Positions 21,639 to 31,054 of a stretch of DNA of 64,000 nucleotides are shown here, piece after piece (position 1 is the stretch's first letter; each line of letters begins with the position of its first letter). Below the pieces are notes generated by a model. That model ran no database searches, was not told the origin of the DNA, and saw only the letters and a list, made by a program, of their open reading frames with translations. The position numbers and the translations under genes are program-made. Source of the DNA: Acidovorax delafieldii (GTDB lineage: Bacteria > Pseudomonadota > Gammaproteobacteria > Burkholderiales > Burkholderiaceae_C); contig NZ_VJWE01000004.1 in the NCBI RefSeq assembly GCF_007993815.1, positions 1-64,000 of the forward strand. Reading direction: 5' to 3'.

Positions 21639-22421
21639 TTACGCAATCCCCGATTTTAGGGGGACAAAATGCACGGGTTCGAGCACGTTTTGTTTCAATC
21701 CGTGCGGGGTTTTGTCGATCACCAGCAACATTTGCTGCCCGCCGGTCAGTGCCATGGGTGCCACCAGGCGCCCCCCCACGGCCAATTGATCACACCAGGC
21801 CAGGGGCACAGCATCGCCCCCGGCTGCGGCAATGATGGCCGCGTACGGAGCACCTTTGGCATAGCCGAGCATGCCGTCGCCAAACAGCAGGTGCACGTTG
21901 GCCAGGCGGAACGGCCGCAAGTTGTCGCGTGCCTTGTCGTGCAGGCCACGCAGGCGCTCCAGCGTGTACACCTCGCGGGCCAGCAGGCTCAGCACTGCAG
22001 CCTGGTAGCCGCAGCCCGTCCCAATTTCCAGCACACGGCCCAGCCCGCCATGGCGTGCGCTCTCTGCGCCAAGCAGCAGCTCACACATGCGAGCCACCAC
22101 GCTGGGCTTGGAGATGGTCTGGCCCAAGCCTATCGGCAGGCTGGTGTCTTCGTAGGCCTGGTTGACCAGGGCACTGTCCACAAACCGGTGACGCTCCACA
22201 GCGCCCATGGCCTGCAGCACGGGGGCCAACGTGATGCCGCCCGCCGCCAGTTTTTGCACCATCCGCGCCCTGACGGCCGACGAATCCAGCCCCACTCCGG
22301 CAGGTGCCGCGGCCACCGCCGGCTTCCGTTGTGCGGGGGAAGACGGCGCTACCGCCGGCTTGCCCATAGCGGCGTTACCGGACACCGGCAGCTTGGCCGG
22401 AAACCCCGGGCGGCGCTGCAT
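21639..22421 (-). CDS. pcm: Protein-L-isoaspartate O-methyltransferase
   Basis: Pcm methylates isoaspartyl residues in aged proteins so that they can revert to aspartate. The SAM-binding motif VLEIGTGCGYQAAVL is intact, and RHRFVDSALVNQAYEDTSLPIG is the usual N-terminal signature region. An unstructured lead of about 50 residues rich in Ala and Pro precedes the domain. The start overlaps the surE stop (GTGATG: ATG at 22421, GTG at 22424 also possible). Confidence 0.94.
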   Translation of the reverse strand: MQRRPGFPAKLPVSGNAAMGKPAVAPSSPAQRKPAVAAAPAGVGLDSSAVRARMVQKLAAGGITLAPVLQAMGAVERHRFVDSALVNQAYEDTSLPIGLGQTISKPSVVARMCELLLGAESARHGGLGRVLEIGTGCGYQAAVLSLLAREVYTLERLRGLHDKARDNLRPFRLANVHLLFGDGMLGYAKGAPYAAIIAAAGGDAVPLAWCDQLAVGGRLVAPMALTGGQQMLLVIDKTPHGLKQNVLEPVHFVPLKSGIA

Positions 22422-23209
22422 CACGCCCCGGGGGCGGCAGCCGCCCCCGCCGCCAAACGGGCGGCGGTCTGCGCCCAGTAGCCGAGGTTGTCATGATCGG
22501 TCAGATCCACCTTGAGGGGCGTGATGGACACATGGCCCTGGGCCGTGGCATGAAAGTCCGTGCCTTCTGCATCGTCCTTGGCAGCACCAGCACCGCCGAT
22601 CCAGTACATGGCTTCGCCCCGGGGGCTTTCCTGCACGATGACCCGTTCCGCCGCATGGCGGCGCCCCAGGCGGCACAGCTTGGCTGGGCGCAAGGCCTCC
22701 AGCGGCATGTTGGGGATGTTCACATTGAGCAGCCACGGGGTTTCGTTGACCAGTTGCTGCGCACGCATCTGCGCCACCAGTTCACGCGCCTTGGCCGCAG
22801 CGGCCTCCAGCTCGGCCCAGCCCTTGTCCACTTGTGAAAAAGCGATGGCCGGAACGCCAAAGAGATATCCCTCCATGGCCGCACCCACCGTGCCGGAATA
22901 GATGGTGTCGTCGCCCATGTTGGCGCCATTGTTGATGCCCGATACCACCAGGTCGGGCCGGTAGCCAAGCAAGCCAGTCAGCGCGATGTGCACGCAGTCT
23001 GCCGGGGTGCCGTTCACATAGCGAAAACCATTCGCCGCCTTGTGCACATACAGCGGTGAATGCAGTGTCAGCGCGTTGGACTTGGCACTGTTGTTATGTT
23101 CTGGCGCAACGACCTCCACCTCGACCCCGTCGAGGGTCTTGAGCGCATCATGCAGCGCGACGATGCCGGGGGCCTGGAAGCCGTCGTCATTGGAAATCAG
23201 GATCTTCAT
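22421..23209 (-). CDS. surE: 5'/3'-Nucleotidase SurE
   Basis: SurE is a stationary-phase survival phosphatase acting on nucleoside monophosphates. [16 protein letters not shown] at the N-terminus carries the metal-binding Asp pair, and [20 protein letters not shown] is diagnostic. The family start is the ATG at 23209, giving 262 residues; the open frame runs further upstream but those residues are not family-like. It is the first gene of the leftward run and is divergent from the oxidoreductase at 23379. Confidence 0.95.
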   Translation of the reverse strand: MKILISNDDGFQAPGIVALHDALKTLDGVEVEVVAPEHNNSAKSNALTLHSPLYVHKAANGFRYVNGTPADCVHIALTGLLGYRPDLVVSGINNGANMGDDTIYSGTVGAAMEGYLFGVPAIAFSQVDKGWAELEAAAAKARELVAQMRAQQLVNETPWLLNVNIPNMPLEALRPAKLCRLGRRHAAERVIVQESPRGEAMYWIGGAGAAKDDAEGTDFHATAQGHVSITPLKVDLTDHDNLGYWAQTAARLAAGAAAAPGA

Positions 23210-23378
23210 GGTCTGGGTAGGGGTTGCAACGGATTGTAGGTGGGCAGGCCATTGCTGCGCCCGAGGGCGCCAGAGAAGCCGCCGCCGCAGCCCGTCGCTC
23301 GTGGGACATCCGGCACGCCAGCGCCCCACCTATCATGCGGGCCATCATTGACAAGACCGACCGACAGGAGACTTCCCC

Positions 23379-24353
23379 ATGCATGCCTGGCTTTGCACCA
23401 ACCCCACCGGCGTCGAGGCACTTGCCTGGACGGAGCTGCCCACCCCCACCCCCAAGGCGGGCGAGGTGCTCATCGAGATCAAGGCCGCCAGCCTGAACTT
23501 CCCCGACCTGCTGATCGTGCAGAACAAGTACCAGATGAAGCCGCCGCTGCCCTTTGTGCCCGGCTCGGAATACGCGGGCGTGGTGGCTGCCGTAGGCGAA
23601 GGCGTCACGCACCTCAAGGTCGGCCAGAACGTGGCCTGCCTGTCGGGCACCGGCGGCTTTGGCACCCACACCATTGCCCCCGCAGCCCTGTGCATGCCGT
23701 TGCCAGACGGCTTTTCGCATGTCGATGCAGCCGCTTTCATCATGATCTACGCCACATCGCACCATGCGCTGGTGGACCGCGCACAGCTCAAGGCGGGCGA
23801 GACCGTGCTGGTGCTGGGCGCTGCCGGGGGCGTGGGCACGGCCGCCATCCAGATCGCCAAGGCCATGGGCGCACGTGTGATCGCTGCCGCATCCAGCGAC
23901 GAAAAGTGCGCGCTGTGCACTTCCATCGGAGCCGACGCGACCATCAACTACAGCAAGGACAACCTGCGCGAGGCCATCAAGACCCTCACGGACGGCAAGG
24001 GCCCCGACGTGATCTATGACCCCGTGGGTGGCGACTTTGCCGAGCCCGCGTTCCGCTCCATCGCCTGGCGCGGCCGCTATCTGGTGGTCGGGTTTGCGTC
24101 CGGCCCCATCCCGGCCCTGCCGTTCAACCTGGCGCTGCTCAAGGGCGCGTCCATCGTGGGCGTGTTCTGGGGCGACTTTGCCAAGCGCGAACCCAAGGCC
24201 AACGCCGCCATGATGGGCGAGCTGGCACAGTGGTATGCCCAGGGCAAGATCAAACCCGTGATCGACCGCACCATGCCCATGGCCGAGCTGCCCGCCGCCT
24301 ACGCCCACATGGGCTCGCGCGGGGTGATGGGCAAGCTGGTCATGGTGAACTGA
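23379..24353 (+). CDS. NADPH:quinone oxidoreductase family protein
   Basis: This 324-residue member of the medium-chain dehydrogenase/reductase superfamily has the N-terminal GroES-like fold (FPDLLIVQNKYQMKPPLPFV) and the Rossmann motif AAGGVGTAAIQIAKAMGA. The zinc ligands of alcohol dehydrogenases are absent, which places it with quinone oxidoreductases that reduce quinones or enals with NADPH. The physiological substrate is unknown. AGGAG lies upstream of the ATG. The 158 nt after it hold no visible gene. Confidence 0.88.
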   Translation: MHAWLCTNPTGVEALAWTELPTPTPKAGEVLIEIKAASLNFPDLLIVQNKYQMKPPLPFVPGSEYAGVVAAVGEGVTHLKVGQNVACLSGTGGFGTHTIAPAALCMPLPDGFSHVDAAAFIMIYATSHHALVDRAQLKAGETVLVLGAAGGVGTAAIQIAKAMGARVIAAASSDEKCALCTSIGADATINYSKDNLREAIKTLTDGKGPDVIYDPVGGDFAEPAFRSIAWRGRYLVVGFASGPIPALPFNLALLKGASIVGVFWGDFAKREPKANAAMMGELAQWYAQGKIKPVIDRTMPMAELPAAYAHMGSRGVMGKLVMVN

Positions 24354-24511
24354 CGGCCAGCCGCCCCCTTGGGAACGTGTGGGCAGATCTCGCAATGGGT
24401 CCTCCCCATGTTCCTGGCTGACATACCCGTGTGGCCCGGTGTGCCAGCACGCACAGCGCCTTGCCTGTGTCACACTTGTGCATTCCAGCCTCCTGACACT
24501 GGTGCCCGCCC

Positions 24512-26047
24512 ATGGCCGACCGACCACCTTCCGAGATCGCGCGCGAGACGCTCAAACAACTGGCCGCTCGCCGACTGGCCCCCACGCCAGACAACTACCT
24601 CGCGATCTACGATGAAATAGCGGGCATCCGCAGCCCGCAGCCTTTCCCCGAGGGACCGCTGAGCAGCATCCAGCGTGTGCTGCCCGGCCAGACACCTGCG
24701 CAAAAACGCCTGCTGGGCCAGTTCGAACGCGCCATCATCACCAAGGACTGGACATCGCTGCAAAGCGTGATGGTGGGTTACGCCAACCTGGGTCTGCACC
24801 CGGCCACTGCCTCCAAACCCATCGAGGTGGCCGATGCGCCCACCGCACTGGGCGAACTGCCCGCCGAGTTTGCCGAAGCCCTGGCCCGCCTCATCGACAA
24901 CACCCTGCCCGCCCTGGGTGACGACGATCCCCGCGTCATCGACATGGCGCAGCAGCTCATCACTTTTCTGCGCGAACCCACGCCCCTGGTGACCACCGCG
25001 CAGCTCATGCTGGGCAACTTCAGCTACCGCCTGTCGTTCGCCACCGAAGAACAAGCCTCCATCCGCGCGAGCCTGCTCGAGCTGCTGCACATGATCTTCG
25101 AGAACATCGCCGTGCTCAGCGTGGACGACCGCTGGCTGCAGGGCCAGGCCGAGGCGCTGATGAGTGCCTCGACCCCGCCCCTGACGCTGCGGCGGCTGGA
25201 CGATGTGCAGCGCCGCCTCAAGGACGTGATCTTCAAGCAGACCGAAGCCAAGGCGCGGTCGCTGGAGGCGCAAGAGCAGATGAAGGAAATGCTGGCCACC
25301 TTCATCGAGCGGCTGGCGCGCATCACCGCATCCAGCACCAGCTACCAGGGCACCATGGAGCGTTGCGCCGACCTGATCGGCAAGGCCAGTACGCTGCAAG
25401 AGATTGCCCCGGTGCTGCAGGAGGTGATGAGCGCCACCCGCGCCATGGCGCTCGACAGCCGCGTGACCCACGATGAGCTGCAGGACCTGCGCGAGCGCAC
25501 CGAGGCCAAGCGTGCCGAGGTCGCCAAGCTGCAGGAAGAACTGGACCGCGCCAGCGCCCAGGCCCGCCACGACCCGCTGACGGGCAGCCTCAACCGCAAG
25601 GGCCTGGACGAGGCTGTGGAACGCGAGATCGCCCGCGCCCGCCGCCTGGGCTCGTCCCTGTGCCTGGCACTGCTGGACGTGGACAACTTCAAGACCATCA
25701 ATGACCGGCTGGGCCATGCCGGGGGCGACGCCGCCCTGGTGCACCTGGCACAGGTCACGCGCGAAGTCATGCGGCCACAGGACCTGCTTGCCCGCTATGG
25801 CGGCGAAGAGTTCGTGATCGTGCTGCCCGACACCACGGTCGAAGCCGGCGTGGCGGCCATGACACGCCTGCAGCGCGAACTGACCACGCGCTTCTTCTTG
25901 CAAGGCACCGAGAAGGTGCTCATCACCTTCAGCGCGGGCGTGGCCCAGTTGAGTGACAGCGAGAGCGCCACCGACGCGATTGTCCGGGCCGACCAGGCGA
26001 TGTATCTGGCCAAACGCTCGGGCAAGAACCGGGTGATGGCGGCGTGA
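24512..26047 (+). CDS. Soluble diguanylate cyclase (GGDEF)
   Basis: This 511-residue protein synthesises cyclic di-GMP. The first 350 residues are helical with no membrane segment and contain a probable coiled coil before the catalytic domain (DELQDLRERTEAKRAEVAKL). The active loop is GGEEF at residues 430-434, and an inhibitory I-site RPQD lies exactly five residues before it, so product feedback is expected. No phosphodiesterase domain is present. A dispersed repeat begins just after the stop codon. Confidence 0.92.
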   Translation: MADRPPSEIARETLKQLAARRLAPTPDNYLAIYDEIAGIRSPQPFPEGPLSSIQRVLPGQTPAQKRLLGQFERAIITKDWTSLQSVMVGYANLGLHPATASKPIEVADAPTALGELPAEFAEALARLIDNTLPALGDDDPRVIDMAQQLITFLREPTPLVTTAQLMLGNFSYRLSFATEEQASIRASLLELLHMIFENIAVLSVDDRWLQGQAEALMSASTPPLTLRRLDDVQRRLKDVIFKQTEAKARSLEAQEQMKEMLATFIERLARITASSTSYQGTMERCADLIGKASTLQEIAPVLQEVMSATRAMALDSRVTHDELQDLRERTEAKRAEVAKLQEELDRASAQARHDPLTGSLNRKGLDEAVEREIARARRLGSSLCLALLDVDNFKTINDRLGHAGGDAALVHLAQVTREVMRPQDLLARYGGEEFVIVLPDTTVEAGVAAMTRLQRELTTRFFLQGTEKVLITFSAGVAQLSDSESATDAIVRADQAMYLAKRSGKNRVMAA

Positions 26048-26056
26048 GCAGGAACA

Positions 26057-26170
26057 CCCCCCTGAGGCGCTGCGCGCCTTCCCCCCGCTCTCGCAGCGCT
26101 ACGCGATGCGGGCAGGGGGACGCCGCCAGCGCGGCGGGGCGGCCCTTGCGCGGCGGCCACTGGTCTGGGC
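26057..26170 (+). repeat. Long dispersed repeat, copy 1 (about 110 bp)
   Basis: This GC-rich element begins CCCCTGAGGCGCT and contains a CTTCCCCC / GGGGGA inverted repeat and the block GCGGGGCGGCCCTTGC. A second copy lies at 33825-33938 with the same order of blocks. Both copies follow a gene stop directly. The apparent long open frame of phoD runs back through this copy, which argues that its real start is downstream. Confidence 0.75.
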
Positions 26171-26216
26171 TGCGTCAGTTGCTAAGCACGGCTGCCCGAC
26201 GCAAAGGGCAGCTGAA

Positions 26217-27800
26217 TTGACATCCGAGCAAAGACGGCAGTTCCTGCGCAACGCAACCCTGGCTGCCTCCGTCGCCACCCTCCCCCGCTGGGCCTGGAGC
26301 AATCCGCCCGCGCTGCAAAACAACCCCTTTGCCCTTGGCGTCGCCAGTGGGGACCCGGCGCCTGATGGCATGGTGCTCTGGACGCGGCTCTTGCTCGTCG
26401 ATCCAGCGCAGATGCTGAGCACCCACACCGTGCGGTGGGAGGTGGCGCACGACGCTGGGTTTGCCCAGATCGTGCAAAAGGGCGAGGCCACTGCGCTGCC
26501 CGCGCTGGGCCACAGCGTGCATGTGGAGCTGCAAGGCCTGCAACCCGCACGCTGGTACCACTACCGCTTCATGCTGGGCGACGCGGTGAGCGCCACGGGC
26601 CGCACGCGCACCGCGCCTGCGGTGGGCGACATGCCCGGGGCGCTGCGGGTGGCGTTTGCCTCGTGCCAGCGCTGGGAGCATGGGCACTACGCGGCCTGGC
26701 GCCATCTGGCCGCTGACCAGCCAGACCTGGTGCTGTTCCTGGGCGACTACATCTACGAATACGCCACACCCAAAACCACCACCGATCTGGCGCGCACCCA
26801 CAGCCTGCGCCACGCCACCACGCTGGCCGACTACCGCGACCGCTACGCCCTGCACAAGAGCGACCCGGCCCTGCAGCTAGCCCACGCCACCTGCCCGTGG
26901 GCCGTGACCTGGGACGACCACGAGGTGCAAAACGACTACGCCGCCGATGCGGGCCGGGGCGAAGGCCCGGGCAGCGCCGCCTTTCTGGCCCAGCGCAGCG
27001 CGGCCTGGCAGGCGTTTTACGAGAACATGCCGCTGCGCACGACCAGCCTCCGGGGCCCCGCGTCCGCCACCGGCTGGGACACGCTACAGATTTACCGCCG
27101 CCTGCGCTGGGGCCGACTGGCGCACATCCACCTGCTCGACAGCCGCCAGTACCGCAGCTGGCAGGCCTGCCGCACACCCGAGGCCAGCAGCGCACCCGCC
27201 GTGCGCCCCGCCGACTGCGCAGAGCTGGGCCAGCCACAGCGCACCCTGCTGGGCAGCACGCAAGAGCGTTGGCTGGACGCGGGCCTGGCCGCCGACACAG
27301 CCAGCGCACAGGCCACGCGCTGGAGCGTGATCGCACAGCAGACGCTGTTCTCGCCGCGCCACTACCCCTCTGGCACGGTGCCCACAGACGCCTGGGACGG
27401 CTACCCCGCTGCACGCCAGCGCCTGCTGCAATCCGTAGCCCGGCACACGCCGCGCAACACGGTGCTGCTGGGCGGAGACATCCACCAGAACTACGTCTGC
27501 CGCGTGCATGCCGATGCCGCTCGCGCCGACTCGGCCGTGGTGGCCAGCGAGTTCTGTGGCACGTCCATCAGTTCGCGGTCGGGCACCACGCAGGCCAAGG
27601 TGGACGCCATCGTTCGCCACAACCCGCATGTGCTGCTGGCACGCTGCGACCAGCGCGGCTATGGCCTGGCCGACATCACCCCCACGCGCTGGTCCACCAC
27701 GCTGCGTGTGGTGGACGACCCGCTGCGCGCTGACAGCGGCGCCTCCACGCTCGCCCGGTTTGTGGTGGAAGACGGCCGCGCAGGGCCCCAGGCGGCCTGA
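26217..27800 (+). CDS. PhoD-family alkaline phosphatase/phosphodiesterase
   Basis: The protein is a secreted metallophosphatase with the PhoD layout: N-terminal domain with PFALGVASGDP, then metal-binding motifs FLGDYIYEY, TWDDHEVQNDY and GGDIHQNY. It probably releases phosphate from organic esters in the periplasm, using iron and calcium as in known PhoD enzymes. A TTG at 26217 with AAGGG upstream gives MTSEQRRQFLRNATLAAS, a classic Tat signal. The frame is open further upstream, but that part is repeat sequence. It has 527 residues. Confidence 0.9.
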   Translation: MTSEQRRQFLRNATLAASVATLPRWAWSNPPALQNNPFALGVASGDPAPDGMVLWTRLLLVDPAQMLSTHTVRWEVAHDAGFAQIVQKGEATALPALGHSVHVELQGLQPARWYHYRFMLGDAVSATGRTRTAPAVGDMPGALRVAFASCQRWEHGHYAAWRHLAADQPDLVLFLGDYIYEYATPKTTTDLARTHSLRHATTLADYRDRYALHKSDPALQLAHATCPWAVTWDDHEVQNDYAADAGRGEGPGSAAFLAQRSAAWQAFYENMPLRTTSLRGPASATGWDTLQIYRRLRWGRLAHIHLLDSRQYRSWQACRTPEASSAPAVRPADCAELGQPQRTLLGSTQERWLDAGLAADTASAQATRWSVIAQQTLFSPRHYPSGTVPTDAWDGYPAARQRLLQSVARHTPRNTVLLGGDIHQNYVCRVHADAARADSAVVASEFCGTSISSRSGTTQAKVDAIVRHNPHVLLARCDQRGYGLADITPTRWSTTLRVVDDPLRADSGASTLARFVVEDGRAGPQAA

Positions 27801-27904
27801 GGCGACCGGGGAAGGCGTGACCCGACCCGCCGGGCAGGCGAGCCCCCGGTCGTTGCGCCCCGCCAGGGCCCCGGGATGGCCTGTGAACCGCCGCTGACGG
27901 TCGG

Positions 27905-27963
27905 TAACAACTATCTTTTTGATAGCTGCTCAGGCATATTGCATTAGCGCTACCGCCGCAAAA
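27905..27963 (+). repeat. Short dispersed repeat, copy A
   Basis: The sequence has a CTATC-TTTTT-GATAG hairpin followed by AGCTGCTCAGGCATATTGCA, TTAGCGCTA and a CGCCGCAAAA tail. Similar blocks occur in at least six other gaps of this window. Positions 27801-28074 otherwise hold no visible gene. Confidence 0.65.
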
Positions 27964-28074
27964 CACCTTCAATCGGTGCACAAACCCCAGGGGTAGCCTC
28001 CTGCACGCCCTCGCAGGCTGCAGCAAGGCCCCTTACCATGGCCGCTTCGCTGCTTGCACCCACAGGAGACCCGC

Positions 28075-29922
28075 ATGTCACCCACTGCCCTGCCTGCCAC
28101 GTCGCACCTGCGCCGCCCGTTCAGTCGCAACCTGCTGGCCCCTGCGGCCATCGCCACCCTGATGGCCCTGACAGGTTGCGCCGGTGCGCCATCCCAGTTC
28201 GCCTACACCGTGCCCGCCCAGCCCGAGGGTTCGTCCGGCTACACCGAAAAACCGGGCTGGGCCACGGAGAAGTTTGCCGTGGCTGCTGCCAACCCGCTGG
28301 CCACCGATGCGGGTTATCAGATCCTCAAGGCCGGCGGCTCGGCCGTCGATGCGGCCATTGCCGTGCAGATGGTGCTGACGCTGGTGGAGCCCCAGTCCAG
28401 CGGCATCGGCGGCGGCGCCTTCCTGCTGCACAGCAACGGCAAGCTGGTGGAGGCCTACGATGGCCGCGAAACCGCGCCCGCTGCCGCCGATGAAAAACTC
28501 TTCCTGGGTGCCGACGGCAAGCCCGTGCCGTTCTACGACGGTGTGGTGGGCGGCCGCTCGGTGGGTGTGCCCGGCACCGTTCGCATGCTGGAGCTGGCGC
28601 ACAAGCAGCACGGCAAGCTGCCCTGGGCCACGCTGTTCCAGCCCGCCATCACCCTGGCCGAGGGCGGCTTCAAGGTCAGCGCAAGGCTCAACACCCTGGT
28701 CAAGGCCGACGCCCACCTCAAGAAGGACCCCGTGGCCGCCGCCTATTTCTACAAGGCCGACGGCGACGCGCGCGATGTGGGCGTGAACCTGCGCAACCCC
28801 GAGCTGGCCGCCGTGTTGCGCAAGATTGCCGCTGAAGGCAGCAAAGCCCTGCACGAAGGCGAGGTCGCCCAGGCCATCGTGGACAAGGTGCAAAAGCACC
28901 CCACCAACCCCGGCAAGCTCAGCCTGGCCGATCTGGCTGGCTACCAGCCCAAGAAGCGCGAGGCGCTGTGCCACGACTACCAGGTGGCCAGCAAGGACTA
29001 CCGCGTGTGCGGCTTTCCACCGCCCAGCTCCGGAGCCATCGCCATCGGGCAGATCCTGGGCATCCTGAAAAACACCGACGCCGCCGCCAAGCCCCTGCAG
29101 GACGGCATCCCATCGGCCGACTGGCTGCACCTGTACACCGAAGCCGCTCGCCTGGCCTTTGCCGACCGCGCGCTGTATGTGGCCGACCCCGACTTTGTGC
29201 AGCCGCCCGCCGGCAGCTGGACCAGCCTGCTCGCGCCCGCCTACCTGGCCGAGCGCGCCAAGCTCATCGGCACCCAGAGCATGAAGGTCGCCCAGCCCGG
29301 CAACCCCGGCGCCGTCAAGACGGGCTTTGCGCCCATGCCCGACCAGCCTGAATACGGCACCAGCCACATCAGCATCGTCGATGCGTTTGGCAACGCGGTC
29401 GCCATGACCACCACCATCGAAGACCAGTTCGGTGCGCGGCTGATGGTGAAAGGCTTCCTGCTCAACAACGAACTCACCGACTTCAGCTTCGCCCCCACCG
29501 ACGCGCAAGGCCAGCCCATTGCCAACCGCGTGCAGCCCGGCAAGCGCCCGCGCTCGTCCATGGCACCCACGCTGGTGTTCGACAAAGCCACGGGCGAGCT
29601 CTTGATGAGCGGCGGCAGCCCCGGCGGCGCGGCCATCATCCACTACACGGCCAAGACGCTGTATGGCGTCTTCAACTGGGGCCTGATGCCGCAGCAGGCC
29701 ATCAACCTGCCCAACTTCGGCTCGATGAACGGCCCGACGCTGCTGGAAGAAAAACGCTTCCCACCCGCCACCGTCGAGGCCCTGCGCGCCCGGGGTGCCG
29801 AGGTGCGCGAGATGAACATGACCAGCGGCCTGCAAGCCATCACACGCGGCCAGGCGCATGGCAAGAAGCTGTGGATGGGCGGGGCCGATCCACGCCGCGA
29901 GGGCGTGGTGATGGGCGACTGA
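28075..29922 (+). CDS. ggt: Gamma-glutamyltransferase
   Basis: Ggt cleaves glutathione and other gamma-glutamyl compounds in the periplasm; the proenzyme cuts itself into two subunits at a Thr. The lipoprotein-like signal has LTGC near residue 30. The N-terminal part carries SGGSAVDAAIAVQ and QSSGIGGGAF. The autoprocessing site is in PEYGTSHISIVD, where the Thr begins the small subunit. SGGSPGGAAIIHY is also diagnostic. ATG at 28075 has AGGAG 7 nt upstream. It has 615 residues. Confidence 0.94.
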   Translation: MSPTALPATSHLRRPFSRNLLAPAAIATLMALTGCAGAPSQFAYTVPAQPEGSSGYTEKPGWATEKFAVAAANPLATDAGYQILKAGGSAVDAAIAVQMVLTLVEPQSSGIGGGAFLLHSNGKLVEAYDGRETAPAAADEKLFLGADGKPVPFYDGVVGGRSVGVPGTVRMLELAHKQHGKLPWATLFQPAITLAEGGFKVSARLNTLVKADAHLKKDPVAAAYFYKADGDARDVGVNLRNPELAAVLRKIAAEGSKALHEGEVAQAIVDKVQKHPTNPGKLSLADLAGYQPKKREALCHDYQVASKDYRVCGFPPPSSGAIAIGQILGILKNTDAAAKPLQDGIPSADWLHLYTEAARLAFADRALYVADPDFVQPPAGSWTSLLAPAYLAERAKLIGTQSMKVAQPGNPGAVKTGFAPMPDQPEYGTSHISIVDAFGNAVAMTTTIEDQFGARLMVKGFLLNNELTDFSFAPTDAQGQPIANRVQPGKRPRSSMAPTLVFDKATGELLMSGGSPGGAAIIHYTAKTLYGVFNWGLMPQQAINLPNFGSMNGPTLLEEKRFPPATVEALRARGAEVREMNMTSGLQAITRGQAHGKKLWMGGADPRREGVVMGD

Positions 29923-30025
29923 GAGCCAGCCCTGCGCGGCCCACCACGGTGCTGCGCGCCGAGTGCGCAGCCGCCTGGGCGGACATGGCGCGCGCCAAGG
30001 ACGGACCCCGCTACAGTCTTGCCCC

Positions 30026-31054
30026 ATGGATCTCCGAAGCCTGCGCTACTTCATCGCCGTGGTCGAGGCCGGCAGCCTCTCGCGGGCGGCGGGCAGCCTC
30101 TACATTGCGCAGCCCGCCCTCACTGCCCAGATCAAGAAGCTGGAGTCCGAGCTGGGCGCGCAGCTGCTGGAACGCTCGCACGCGGGCGTCACGCCCACAC
30201 AGGCTGGCGTGCAGCTCTACCAGGACGCCCGGCGGCTTTTGAGCGACGCCTCGGCCATGCGGGAGCGCATCCAGCGCCTGCCGCAAGGGCCAGAGGGATC
30301 GGTCACGATTGCCGTGCCGTTTCTGCTGTCATCGCTGCTCATGGGCCCGTTGCTGGCGCACCTGAAGGACACGCACCCGCGCATTCGGGTGTTCGTGCTC
30401 GACGACCTCAGCCTCATGGTCAGGAAAGCCATGCTGGACCGGCGTGCGGACATCGGCGTACTGGTCGACGCCGCGCAAGTGGAGGGCCTGCACTGCCGTC
30501 CCCTGGTGCGCGAGGCCATGTACTTTTGCGGGCACGACCCCGGCGCCACGGTGCGTGCGCTGCTGCGCCCAGCGCCTGACGCAGCAGCCACAGCCCAAGC
30601 GCCTGCTGCGCGCCGGGCCGGCGCCCGCGCCACGGCAGCGCGCGCCGCCAGCCCCACCATGCGCTCCACCATCGACTTTGCCGATGCGGCCGCACAGCCC
30701 CTGGTGCTGCAGTCGCGCCGCTACACCATCCGCCAGCGGGTCGAAGAAGCCGCCGCCGCGCGCGGTGTGGCACTGAACATCGCCCACGAACACGACTCCG
30801 CGCGGGTGATCCGCTCGCTGTATGCGTGCGGGGGCGGCTTCACCTTCACCCCTGCCTGCGCGCTGGGGGATGCCCCTGCCTCCGGCACCGACTGGATGGT
30901 GGCCCGCGTGGTCAACCCGGAGATGACGCGCAGCTACACCCTGGCCACCGCTGCGGACCGCGAGGTGGACGGGGTGATGCAGGTGGTGATGGACGCCCTG
31001 GAGGCCGTGGTGCGGGAGCTGGTGGCATCGGGCAGGTGGGAGGCCGCAGTGTGA
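30026..31054 (+). CDS. LysR-family transcriptional regulator
   Basis: The N-terminal winged helix is typical (MDLRSLRYFIAVVEAGSLSR, then TAQIKKLESELG). The effector domain resembles the Nac-like branch of LysR proteins. The 342-residue length reflects an unusual Ala/Arg/Pro-rich insertion near residues 185-215. Effector and targets are unknown. It is followed by the GrpB-family gene with a 4-base overlap (GTGA). The ATG at 30026 is chosen because upstream residues are not LysR-like. Confidence 0.9.
   Translation: MDLRSLRYFIAVVEAGSLSRAAGSLYIAQPALTAQIKKLESELGAQLLERSHAGVTPTQAGVQLYQDARRLLSDASAMRERIQRLPQGPEGSVTIAVPFLLSSLLMGPLLAHLKDTHPRIRVFVLDDLSLMVRKAMLDRRADIGVLVDAAQVEGLHCRPLVREAMYFCGHDPGATVRALLRPAPDAAATAQAPAARRAGARATAARAASPTMRSTIDFADAAAQPLVLQSRRYTIRQRVEEAAAARGVALNIAHEHDSARVIRSLYACGGGFTFTPACALGDAPASGTDWMVARVVNPEMTRSYTLATAADREVDGVMQVVMDALEAVVRELVASGRWEAAV

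Noticed and set aside
28078-30027. A 649-codon frame antisense to ggt.
   Set aside because: No family motif; composition typical of the complement of a high-GC gene.
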